Below are positions 25,080 to 34,571 of a DNA stretch of 64,000 bases, one piece after another. The stretch is from the NCBI RefSeq assembly GCF_023278565.1, contig NC_064681.1, forward strand, positions 620,001 to 684,000, in the 5' to 3' direction. A model generated the notes under the pieces. It was not told the DNA's origin. It ran no database searches and was given only the letters and a program-made list of their open reading frames with translations. Position 1 is the stretch's first letter. Each line of letters opens with the position of its first letter. The translations under genes were made by a program, and so were the position numbers. The DNA comes from Colletotrichum lupini. Lineage: Eukaryota > Ascomycota > Sordariomycetes > Glomerellales > Glomerellaceae.

Positions 25080-25445
25080 CGTAATCGTTACTATATATTA
25101 AAATATTATCTAAGTATATAATATAAATAGTATTAACTAGGCTACTTAGAACGTTATTAATATATATTTAAAAAGTCGTGGGTACGTTAGTTAGCTTAAA
25201 AAGTACGACTAAGTACTTAAACTACCCGTATTTAGTATAAAAAGCCGTCTTTTACTTATTACCCTCGGCTATATATATATAATAATACGCGTTCTTAAGG
25301 TCTAATTTTATAAAAATAAAAGTATTAAATAGTCTATTTAATATCTCTCTAATTAGTAATAGTAGCGTTCTATTTTTTTATATAATCTTATTAATCGCTC
25401 TATAATTAATATAAAGTTATAGCTCTCCTCTTTTTTTAAGTATAA
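25080..25445 (-). pseudogene. Reverse transcriptase core of the gypsy element, RIP-decayed
   Basis: One minus-strand frame shows, in order, ILKKRGEL, LYINYRAINKI, IKLDLKNAYYYIYIAEG, KTAFYTKYG, FKYLVVLFKLTNVPTTF, INNVLSSLV and IYLDNILIYSNDYV. These are conserved RT blocks of Ty3/gypsy. Interrupting stops correspond to TGG to TAG and CAA/CAG to TAA/TAG changes. Confidence 0.85.
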
Positions 25446-27749
25446 AAAGGATAAGTACTCTTACTAAGCTTATAAAGGGGTATATCTAGCCCCTAGCCTC
25501 TATTTTTATTAAATAATTACGTAAAATCTCGAGCTTATAGTTTAATAATAAGTAAATAGGTCCCTAGGGAATAAGTGCCGCGTTATTTAGTTTAATATAA
25601 TAGTTATATAGTACTTTATTTAATAATAAAATAGCCTTCTTTTTTAAAAATAAGTTATTAAAGTCCTAGTAACGTAGCTTTTAATCCTTAGCTACGCTCG
25701 CTAATACTATATTACTATTTATAATTAAGTTAATTATAATATACGCAAGTATTATTAAAACTAAGTTATTTAATAGCCCCTTTTTTAAAGCGTCTAAGTG
25801 AATATATTATTTATAAATTAAATACTATTACTTTTTTTATTTGTAACTAATTAGTAAGTTAATATCCTCTAGCTAAAGAAAACTAAAAATAAGTATAAGC
25901 GCCGTAATATTAATTATTATAAAGTAATATAGCTATATTTTTATTACGTAGTTACTATTAATAATTTAAAGCTATAAATAATAGCTTCTTAACGTCTTTA
26001 TTTATTTACTCTCTATATTTACTAATTATAGTAATAAATAAATTTATAAATTAGCGTTAAAACTATTAAGTAGCCTAATATTAACTACGTTCCTTTTTAC
26101 TCTCGAATTAATAAGGGCGCTTAGCTTTTTTTATATATAGTTTAGGTATATATAAGTTAGAATATTTAAGCACCGCCCTTATTAATTATTAACTATTCTC
26201 TTTATTAAAATAGTATTTAAGCTCGTTATTAGTCTATACTACTTAGCTAGGGCGAAGTTTAATTAATAATTAGTAGCCTTATACCCCTTTTAATTATATT
26301 TATAATATATAACGCTCGGGTAGCTATTAGTAAAGTACCCGGTTTTATTATAATTATAGTATGACTAATACTACTCCCGTAGTCATAAGTAATCCCTTAT
26401 AATATAGCTAATCTTTTTATAATTATAATACGTAATATCCTTACTAAGCGAGTTATAATATATTCCTTACGTATTTAACTTATTAACGCCCTAATATTTT
26501 CTTACTAACTTATTCGAGTTTAAGTTAAAATATTGCCTAAAGGACGTTTATAAGCTCCCTATTAATAGTAAGGATTATTTAATACGTCTTATTAATAATA
26601 TTAATTATAAATAAGTTCGCAAAAGTTCTATTTATAATACTATTACGAAGCGTAGTTCGGGCTATAGTTTACTTATTAATATAAAGAGTTTCTATTTTTT
26701 TATTAAGATATATTTTAGTTCTATCTCGAGCTTATTAATATAGCTAATAAACTCGTTAACTTTTTTTTTTAGCTTTACGAGGTATTATTTAGTTATATAC
26801 TTATTATTATTCCTTAGTTAGCGGGATTAAATAGGTTATTTTATAAAAAAGTCTTTAGTTCTTTTTATATAACTTAGTTTATTATAAACCCGGGGGTCCT
26901 TTAGTAATTAAAAATATAATATATTTAGGAGGTCTTTATATTACTATTTAAATAACTAACTATATATATTACTTTATTATAATCTATTCTTATTTATTAA
27001 GCCTATAAGTTAAAATAATAGTAATAATTAAAAAAGAAGCTCTATAAATCCTATATTAATTTACTAGTATATAATAAATTAAAGAAGGATAGCGGTCTAA
27101 ATATAAACGTTCTACTTATAGCGCTTATTTAAGTTAAAAAAGAGCTAGTAAATAGGGGCTTAAATAATATAAACTCGTCGCTTTATTATTATTTAAATAG
27201 CGTTTTAAATATAGTTTTATTTATTAAACTATCCTTAGTCTAAGGGTTTACGTTCCCGTTTATATTAAAGCTAATATTTAAGGCTATTATAACTAAGACC
27301 GTAGCCCTTAATATAAGGGCCGGATTATTTAAAAAGCTTTATAAGCGTTTTAAATCTACTTATTTTTTATATAAGCGCTCTTTATATATTATAATAAGGA
27401 TTTTTTTTTCTAATTATCGCTCTTATTCTTATAGTTTTATTAGCCTATCGCTTATTATTTAGTTTAAATATTAATAAATAAGAGTAAGAAGTTTATTATT
27501 TAATTTAAAATTCGTTAATACTTTTAGTAATACGGTCTTTTTATATTATTATTACGTTATTCGTTTTATTATACTTCGTTTTTATATTATTTATTAAAAA
27601 AGAAGTAACTCTAGGGGGTTTAATAAAAAAGAGTCGTTTTTTTATTATTATTATAATACTAATTACGCTCTCTTATTACGTCTCGTTTTTATTAATATTT
27701 TAAGCTTTTAACCTAGTCCCCTTTATAAATAAAAATTTTAAATTATTAA

Positions 27750-27937
27750 TAAATATATAATATAAAAAAAAGCTTATAAAGGCTAATTATTATTAAAGTT
27801 TAAAAAAGGAATTACTAAAATCTATCCTTTTCTTAAGGTATATTATTAGCGCTCTATATATACCTAAGCTGCTCTTTTATTACTTAGTCCCCCTCTTTAT
27901 ACCCCCTGAGCTATCCCTTAACTAACGAGGCCTGATA
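27750..27937 (-). repeat. Gypsy element LTR (5' in element orientation)
   Basis: It is the partner of 20614-20802. Its outer end abuts the target duplication at 27938-27942, which lies within the truncated MFS reading frame. Confidence 0.85.
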
Positions 27938-27945
27938 ATTAACCC

Positions 27946-29281
27946 CTAATATTCCCCGTTTTGCGCAGAAATGATCTCTCTAGCTACCGGCACATCGAAA
28001 AGGCAAGCAAAGGAGGCCGCCGTATAAGCCGTCGCATAGTACCGCCCATAACTCTCCGTCTTGCAGAGTTTGCCGATACAAACCGGGCTGATGCTAATGT
28101 TATTCCCGCTAGCGAAGCCAAACAGGACCACGAAGACGACGATGCCCGCCATAGAGGAGCCCGCCGGCAGCCACACGGCCAAGCAAGCGACGATGCTCAG
28201 CACAAGAGCCAGGATATTGGAGTTGAAAGGCCCGGCAAAGTCACTGAACCATCCTGCCAAGATACGTCCAGCTACACTTCCAGCATTCAGAATCGTAGGG
28301 ATTTGATACGCAAAGTCGATATCGAAGCCCTTATGAATGGCATAGCTCGATATGTACGTGAGAGGAATGAAGAGCGACCACTCAAGGAGGAAGATGCCGA
28401 GCGTAGTCAACGCAAATGCTGGATCACGAAGTATACGGATGTTGGGATGAACCGAGGCGTTGGGGTTGGGTGGTAGTCGTCTGTCGATGAGAAGGGTCGC
28501 AGCCCCGCAGAAAACGAGGACGATGAACCCAACGGTCCGGATCGCCCATGCCCAGCCAGCTCGTTCGAAGAGGGCGCGGAGCCTCATGGGGTATACGATG
28601 CCTCCGAAACAACCTCCAGTGGAAGCAATGCCGGTGGCGAGTCCTCTGCGGTGGTAGAACCAGTGACCGACGGCTGCGAAGGACGGCGTGAACAAGAGGG
28701 AGGCGCCGACGCCGTTGAGGACTCCGAAGACGAGCATGAAGTGCCAGAACTCTGGTCAAAGATTATTGTCAGCTAACTAAATTTATAAGGTTCCAAAGGT
28801 CGTAAGGAAGAGTATACGCACGCGTAGAGATGCTCAACAACATCTGAGCCGCCACGACACAGACGGGGCCGGACAGGATCAACCACTTCGGGCCATACTT
28901 GTCAAAGACGGGGCCAATGTAGATCCCACAGAAGAAGCAGAGGAACATGTACATGGAGAAAATCCAGCCGATGGTGCCTTCGCTGTAACCTTGTAGCTGG
29001 TGGGAGCTGATGTAGGCGTGGATGGTCGCCACGCTGTTTGAGATGCCCAAGGCCGAGAAGGATGCGAACCAGGAGCCTAGCACGACAGACCAAGCTCGCA
29101 GGCCTCCTTCGGGGTATTCATCTTCTGGGTTCGGGATGGTCTCGTCGATGCTCGGGTTGTACTGCGGTTCCGGCTTCGAGTCTCGGTTTTCGGCCCTATC
29201 GGTAGTGTGGTTCCGAGTCATGTCGTGATTTCCCTCAGGCGCGACCTGGTTCTGCTGAGAGGATCTCAGTGGTTGAGACAT
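27946..29281 (-). pseudogene. MFS transporter (monocarboxylate-porter type), C-terminus lost
   Basis: Membrane transporter of the major facilitator superfamily, closest in appearance to fungal monocarboxylate-permease-like (MCT) proteins. It has two exons: 29281-28822 and 28751-27946. The 70-nt intron is preceded by codons for ISTQ at the junction. Splicing gives 421 residues from the ATG at 29281; another in-frame ATG lies at 29335. Seen: a polar N-terminus, PEGGLRAWSVVLGSW starting TM1, DKYGPKW in loop 2-3, GLATGIASTGG, and YGRYYATAYTAASF near TM11. It stops after NGEY at TAG (27948-27946), where the family continues W-G-L-I and a last membrane helix. TAG is what RIP makes from TGG, and the gypsy element begins 9 bp further on. 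Probably non-functional; a shortened but expressed protein is possible. Confidence 0.8.
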
Positions 29282-29980
29282 CTTCAACTTGGCAAGTCGC
29301 TTGAGTAAACAGATGGTTTGGAGAGAAATGAGCAAACATCATCTAGAGACTTGGGGAGCTCCAGCGAGATAAATAGTCTTCGCAGCCGAGTGATTAGTGA
29401 CTCAAGCAACAATGGCAATAATCTCTTCCATTCCCCTAAAGGTAATTGTAATCGAGGTATTGACTTTCGAAAACCAACGCAACTAAAGACGTTTAGACTC
29501 CATAGGGAAAAAATGCATGGGTCATCCTACATATTTCTACATATGCACTCCATGCAAAGCGCGCCCTGCAACTGACATCCAAGAAGAAAGCGGGCTAGAC
29601 CTCTACGGGAAAGAGAAAAAATTTAAAATTCCAACAACAGCGTCTTCAACCCGGCCACTTCTTTGTTTCCTTGACAAAAGAATATGGGCACCAGCCAATG
29701 ACCTGTCGTCTTCCTCTTTCGCGTTTTCTTAGAAAGGTAACTTACGCCTATGTGGGACCGGCGTCGGCATCGGCTCCGGCTCAACGACCGGTGTCGCAAT
29801 CGCGGGAAAACAGGGGACCCCACAAGTGGGGCGGCCCGAAAGGCAGTTTAAACGTCACATCTCCCACCTCCAAATGACTCCGAGACTCGGAATGAACGCT
29901 AGATCTTACCTTTAGAAGACAAGCCGTCAACCCACACGAATCTCCCGCCAGGGTCACACCAGGGAAGGAAACTCGAGACG
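29282..29980. promoter_or_regulatory. Shared 5' region of divergent MFS and MOSC genes
   Basis: A 0.7-kb stretch lies between two genes transcribed away from each other, so it should hold both promoters. It shows no RIP bias and no recognisable open frame. No specific factor site is claimed. Confidence 0.4.
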
Positions 29981-31414
29981 ATGCTCCTCCAGATCGTGGG
30001 CTCTCTCCAACACCTCCGGGCCTCGACCATCGTCTACGCTCTCATCGCCCTCCTCCTCCCCGTCACCCTCACCCTAGCCTTCATCCTCCACAATGGCGAT
30101 GCCGCATCCACGCGCAGGAAGCTCCGGAACCTGGAGTCCATAGGTGTCCCGGCCAATAAGAGCCACATGGCAGACCAATTCGGCTCCAAATATGCATTAC
30201 CGGAAGACACACCATCGAGCAACCCGGGGCCGATCCGCATCAAGTCAATCTACATCCACCCGATCAAATCCTGCGGCTTCGTCGAAGTAGACAGAGCCCT
30301 CCTCACAAAGACAGGCTTCGCCTACGACAGATGCTTCGCCCTCGCAGCCGAGACGCCGGACCCGGAAACGGGCGCCGTCTCCTGGAAACTCATCAGCCAA
30401 CGCACGAAGCCAAATATGTGCCACATCCAGACAGAAATCTACCTCCCTCGGAAGAACAGCGACCAGCGAGACCCCCTAGTCCAAGCCGGCGGCTGTGTCC
30501 TCGTAACCTTCTCAGACCCAGACCCCCCAACCTGGACCCAACGCATCGAGACCTTCCTCTCAAACCCCTTCAACCCCTCCGCAACACCCCAAATCTCCTT
30601 CATCGTGCCTCTGAACCCGCCTTCAACCCTCGTAGACGAATTCAACATCGGCCTCAAAACCTTTGGCATCCACGCCCGCGACGCCTCCGGGCTAGATATG
30701 TCCCGCATCCCCTCCGTCGCCACGACCCTCCTGCCGAAACTGAAGAAATTCCTCGCCATCCCGCCGAACCGCGGCCTGACGCTCACGCGCTGCACCCCCG
30801 AGACCTTGACGCGGACGACCCTCAACCTCGCGCCCGTGAGCTACATCGGCTCGCCCGCCGTCCACGGATACACGGACCAGCAGCCCGTCAACCTCAACAG
30901 CTTATCCTCCGTCCACGCCGTATCAGCGCTGCTGCCGCCGGAGAACAGACCGCTTGACGCCCTCCGCTTCCGCGCGAATCTATGGGTCACGGGAGCGCCG
31001 GCGTACGTGGAAGAGACGTGGAAGCGATACCGCATCATCCCCAAGGAAGACCTCTCAGATAACAGAAAGCCGCGGGCGGACGTCTCACCAAAGCTCTCCG
31101 TCGTCTGTAGAACATCCCGCTGTACGATGCCAAACGTCAACCTCGCTACGGCAACCTTTGACACGGAGAACCCTGCGTCCGCTGAGAAGAAGAAGGGGAA
31201 GCCGCAGCCCAGCACGACGCTGATTGAGCACCGTACTCCGGAAACGGGGAATCCCAAGGCGCTGGGATACCTCGGGATGCATTGCGTGCCCGAGGACGAT
31301 GATCTGGACGAGGCTAGGAGGCAAGGCAAGGGGCTGTATGTCCATGTCGGCGATGAAGTTGAAGTTCTTGAGACGGGGGAGCATTTGTATGGGTCTACTG
31401 CGAATGATTATTGA
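29981..31414 (+). CDS. Membrane-anchored MOSC-domain protein (mARC-like)
   Basis: Single-exon gene for a 477-residue predicted molybdenum-cofactor-binding protein. Seen: a hydrophobic anchor at about 17-38 and a MOSC N-terminal beta-barrel from about 87 (IRIKSIYIHPIKSCGF, then FAYDRCFAL). The MOSC core carries the signature CRTSRCTMPNVN with Cys376 and Cys381, and the segment GYLGMHC with VGDEVEVLE lies near the end. The first cysteine is the expected Mo ligand by analogy with mitochondrial amidoxime-reducing component proteins. These reduce N-hydroxylated compounds with cytochrome b5 and its reductase at an outer organelle membrane. The length exceeds animal mARC (about 340) through the N-terminal extension and loops, as is common in fungi. 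The ATG at 29981 is the first in frame and gives the anchor. Substrate is unknown. Confidence 0.9.
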   Translation: MLLQIVGSLQHLRASTIVYALIALLLPVTLTLAFILHNGDAASTRRKLRNLESIGVPANKSHMADQFGSKYALPEDTPSSNPGPIRIKSIYIHPIKSCGFVEVDRALLTKTGFAYDRCFALAAETPDPETGAVSWKLISQRTKPNMCHIQTEIYLPRKNSDQRDPLVQAGGCVLVTFSDPDPPTWTQRIETFLSNPFNPSATPQISFIVPLNPPSTLVDEFNIGLKTFGIHARDASGLDMSRIPSVATTLLPKLKKFLAIPPNRGLTLTRCTPETLTRTTLNLAPVSYIGSPAVHGYTDQQPVNLNSLSSVHAVSALLPPENRPLDALRFRANLWVTGAPAYVEETWKRYRIIPKEDLSDNRKPRADVSPKLSVVCRTSRCTMPNVNLATATFDTENPASAEKKKGKPQPSTTLIEHRTPETGNPKALGYLGMHCVPEDDDLDEARRQGKGLYVHVGDEVEVLETGEHLYGSTANDY

Positions 31415-32056
31415 GGTGGCTACTCTCTGGGAGGGTTTGGGAGAAGGAGACCTGAGCGGCAATGGAAGCGCTGCTGCTTGAGACTTGCATGGAAAGGTAA
31501 TGAAGGCGATATCTGAATCAGCTTATTGAGGAGGGAATATGGAAGCAATCCGGTGCAAGGTGCTTAGGAGCCAGGGTGGCATCGAAAATGTTCGCCCTTT
31601 GTGGTTAAGGGTTTCCGCTAGATGGAAGGCCTGAATGGCTTTACTAGCCAGTTGGAAGTTGCCGAAGTGGAATTACCCGCTAACTCGAAAACTTTCTTAT
31701 TGTTTGGCCTCATGCAATGGCAAGTTTGGTACTTAGCATAGATTGTGATGTAGACAAAAGCTGATAGTGATGGCTTTGGACCGGTATAGGCCAACATGAT
31801 GTCCTCCACAACCCAGCAAGAACCAAGGTCTGCAGAAAAGGGTTTAGCATCAACACGAGATGGATGGGGGATCTTGATGAAATGAAGCCTCTAATCGTCT
31901 ATATGCTGCTGGCTTTCATCGCCTGCTTCATTCTATTCCACATCTACATCTATACCAATCCGTCTACACCACATCACTCCATCACAACCCACAGTCTCCA
32001 AAGCCCATCTTTCAAGCCTATCAAACCTCTGCTAAACTCCCAAAACAACCCATCAC
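31415..32056. other. Intergenic region between convergent genes
   Basis: It holds the 3' ends of the MOSC gene (plus) and the Ap4A phosphorylase gene (minus). A plus-strand open frame starting at 31864 has a hydrophobic start, but it runs into the antisense of the Ap4A phosphorylase exon and becomes Pro/Ser/His-rich. I do not regard it as a gene. Confidence 0.5.
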
Positions 32057-33359
32057 TTACCTCCCAACGCCAACCTCCCCAAGCACCCTCCTCGCCCCCA
32101 GCTCCCTCCACTTCCCCACCGTCTCCGGCCTCGAAGCCCACACGACACCAAGCATACCAACAGCATTCACATCCGCCCCGTCAACGCCCGCCTTCACCCT
32201 CGGAACCACAACAATCCACCGCCGTCCGAGAATAACATTATGCGGCACCGCCACGGCCCTCCCGTCCCCGTCCTCCTCGACAACCTCCTCCCGGCCGGGA
32301 ATCAGCTCCGTCGCCTGGCGGAGCATGGCTCTGTATTTCGCCGTGAGGTCCTTTGTCGAGGGTGGCGATGTGCCGCTAAAGCGGTGGATGAAGTACCGGA
32401 ACGGCGGCTCTTGCTTCCCGTCACCGACCGCTTCCGCCCCTGTCCCGGACCCGGCGTCGACGAGGTCAGGCCACATGGGAATCGCTCCCGGTGCAGGGAT
32501 AACCTGCATATGCTTGTGCAACCGACTACACCCGCCCTCCTTACCACAGTTGAAGATGACCAAGTACTCTCGTCTCTTCTCTTCCTCACCATCAGCACCA
32601 GCATCAGCATCACCTCCCCACCCCAAATTCAACCCTCCCAAAACCTGAACAGCAGCCCCTAGATCCCGCCCATCCAACCCCTCAAACTGCCTTCTCCTCC
32701 CATCGGCAGTCAAGAGGAGAAGATGCGGCCTGTACGCGCAGAACTTGTTGAACGCCAGCACATGCGTAGCCTCTTCATCCCCGCCGCCGCCGACGGTCGT
32801 GAGCTCGAAGCCCGCGATGCTGATGTCGCCTCCGGGAAGGTTTCCTTCTTCATCGAGGGTGATCTTGTTGTTCCTGTGTTTGCCGTCTTCTTGGGTACGA
32901 GTGTTGGCGTGCGAGGTTGCGCTTGCGTTTGTCCGAGACGGAGGGCCATTGTCGTCTGCTTCGTCTAGCTCCGCGTTGTCTTCTACCGCGGCGGGCTTGC
33001 TTTTCAACGCAGCCGTTAAGCGGAACTCAAACTAGACAGAATCGTCAGCTTCTGCGATTCCCTACGATTCCCTTGGTTTTAAAGCCCTCTACTATCCCTT
33101 TCTCTACCCCTTATCACCATCTGTCTCAGTTTTCTCGTCAAGTAAAAAGCAAGATGGGAACGTACGGATACGCCCGTTATTCGTACCACAACTACAAGGA
33201 TGAAATCCGGTGAAGAAGAGAAAAGAGAAAAGAACTGACCTTGAAACCTCCATCCTCGTGATAAATCTTCTCCATGTCCTCCGCGTACATCACGATCCCG
33301 TCACGAACCTTTTCATCAAAGGCAGCGAGGACCGAGGCCTCGGTTATCGGAGAAGCCAT
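32057..33359 (-). CDS. APA2: ATP adenylyltransferase / Ap4A phosphorylase (Apa1/Apa2 type)
   Basis: Cytosolic enzyme that phosphorolyses diadenosine tetraphosphate to ATP and ADP. It has two exons: 33359-33240 (40 codons, phase 0) and 33031-32057. The 208-nt intron has a CTGAC branch site. The product is 364 residues. Seen: THVLAFNKFCAYRPHLLLLT, a substrate-binding stretch; the HIT-like catalytic motif HKHMQ at 212-216 in a CSRLHKHMQVIP context; HRF; and the C-terminal VPHNVILGRRWIVVVPR with NAVGM, all in the order of yeast Apa1/Apa2. The acidic, Asn-rich insertion at about 55-105 is low complexity and poorly conserved. I chose the start at 33359 (MASPITEAS); an in-frame ATG at 33416 would add 19 residues. 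The paralogue name is by family only. Confidence 0.9.
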
Positions 33360-33952
33360 TGCGCTTCTCCCTGCTCTGATGAGGTCCCACGCTTGGAGAT
33401 GATTCAAAAGCGGCAACTAAGAGATGAATGCCGAATTATAAATTGGAGCGAAGTATTAACAGGATGTTAATATGAGAGGAGTTGTTGTACTCCGTAGACG
33501 AATCGACATGTTGAACGTCGCAGGAGTGGCAGTCGGAATGAAAGCCGGTTATTGGCCAGCTGCATATGACGACATCAGAAAGTATCCCCTTGCATCGATA
33601 ATTGCACAACGCGACAACGTTCAATCTTAGTTTCTGAACTCCCAGAATAGTTTCCAGCATGATGTTTGCGACAAGTCATAGTTGAATTTGATGCTATTAA
33701 GATTTTAGAGTATCAACCGCGTGACGTTCCTCTCGCGCCAGCTTTTACGTTTTGTCTCCAAAAGAGGTATTATACTACAATTTTCCACCACGCTTGATCC
33801 CCCCCTGACGCCATCATCGACTCGTCAATATGCCCCCCCTTAGGTAGACACTGCCTGCACCTCGTCTCATACTGGGAACGGCTTATGATGCCAGATACAC
33901 CCCCGTTCTACACCACCGTCGACCCCGTCCCTCGTTATATGGGCAATCCTTT
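33360..33952. other. Intergenic region downstream of the Asterix-like gene
   Basis: About 0.6 kb of ordinary composition. It holds the 5' region of the Ap4A phosphorylase gene and the 3' region of the next minus-strand gene. No recognisable gene. Confidence 0.45.
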
Positions 33953-34571
33953 CTACGCAGGAGGAACGGGGGCAGCGGGACCGGTGCCAGTCGCGGCGCC
34001 TCGTTGGGCGGGAGGAGGGAGGAAGAGGGGCAGGTAGCTGACGGCAAGAGCCATGACTGTCACGTATCGTCAGTGAACAGGCTCGTGAAAATGCGACCAA
34101 GGGGTCGGGTAGATACATACCTGACATGCCCACGGAGAAGTATCCCGGCGTCGCGGAGCTCTTCTTCGTCTCCTCGCTCTCACCAAGCCAAGTCTGAATG
34201 CTGAAGACGACGGAAGCCCTATTTCATAGCCTGTCAGTAAGTCTGATCTTCGACCAAAGCTCATGTAGACCCCTGTGCTATGGTTGCTTGGCCGCCACAG
34301 CTCGGTGCAGCGCCAGCAATGCTATTCGTCTCGCTGAGGGTGAACAGGAAATGCGCCATACCATCCGATAAACTTGTTGCGCGTAAGCATCGCAGCCATT
34401 GGCAGGGTAGAAGACAGCGTCGAGGAGAGCTCGGTGGAGTCGCCCTTGGCCTTGGGCTCCTGATAGGGGACGACTGCGCGGGAGACAAAGGTTAGCAGAC
34501 ATTCGCGACAGGATAGGAAAGGTGCAAAACATACTCAGGTCCGGCCGACGCATATCCCGCTTGGACGCCAT
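33953..34571 (-). CDS. Asterix/UPF0139-family ER membrane protein
   Basis: Small conserved protein of the Asterix (PAT10/UPF0139) family. In animals it pairs with CCDC47 as an ER chaperone for multipass membrane proteins. It has four short exons: 34571-34535, 34473-34362, 34218-34121 and 34056-33953. Introns are 61, 143 and 64 nt, all GT..AG. Splicing gives exactly 117 codons, so 116 residues. Seen: MASKRDMRRPDLIVPYQEP at the start (family hallmark RRP at 8-10), LTRNKFIGW leading into TM1, SIQTWLGESEETKK between segments, GYFSVGMSVMALAVSYLPLF as the last membrane segment, and a Pro/Gly/Ala-rich tail. No single open frame covers it, so automated calling may miss it. The match is to family knowledge, not to a search. 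Confidence 0.88.

Larger units (their letters stand above)
20614..27937 (-). mobile_element. RIP-degraded Ty3/gypsy LTR retrotransposon (7,324 bp)
   Basis: It is bounded by LTRs of 189 and 188 bp (20614-20802 and 27750-27937) and a perfect 5-bp target duplication ATTAA (20609-20613 and 27938-27942). In element orientation (minus) the LTR begins TATCAGGCC, RIP-altered from TG. Pol is on the minus strand. At 25445-25080 it reads YINYRAIN, then IKLDLKNAYYY, TAFYTKYG, FKLTNVPTTF and YLDNILIYSN. These are the reverse-transcriptase blocks of Ty3/gypsy with RIP substitutions (YLDD changed to YLDN). CpA and TpG are nearly absent throughout and stops are frequent, so it is inactive. Confidence 0.92.

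Noticed and set aside
30331..30957. 208-codon Pro/Arg-rich plus-strand frame
   Set aside because: It is an out-of-frame shadow of the MOSC protein gene in GC-rich coding sequence.
31864..32235. Plus-strand open frame with a hydrophobic start, possibly a membrane protein
   Set aside because: Its second half is antisense to the Ap4A phosphorylase coding exon and is Pro/Ser-rich. Only the first 40 residues look protein-like.
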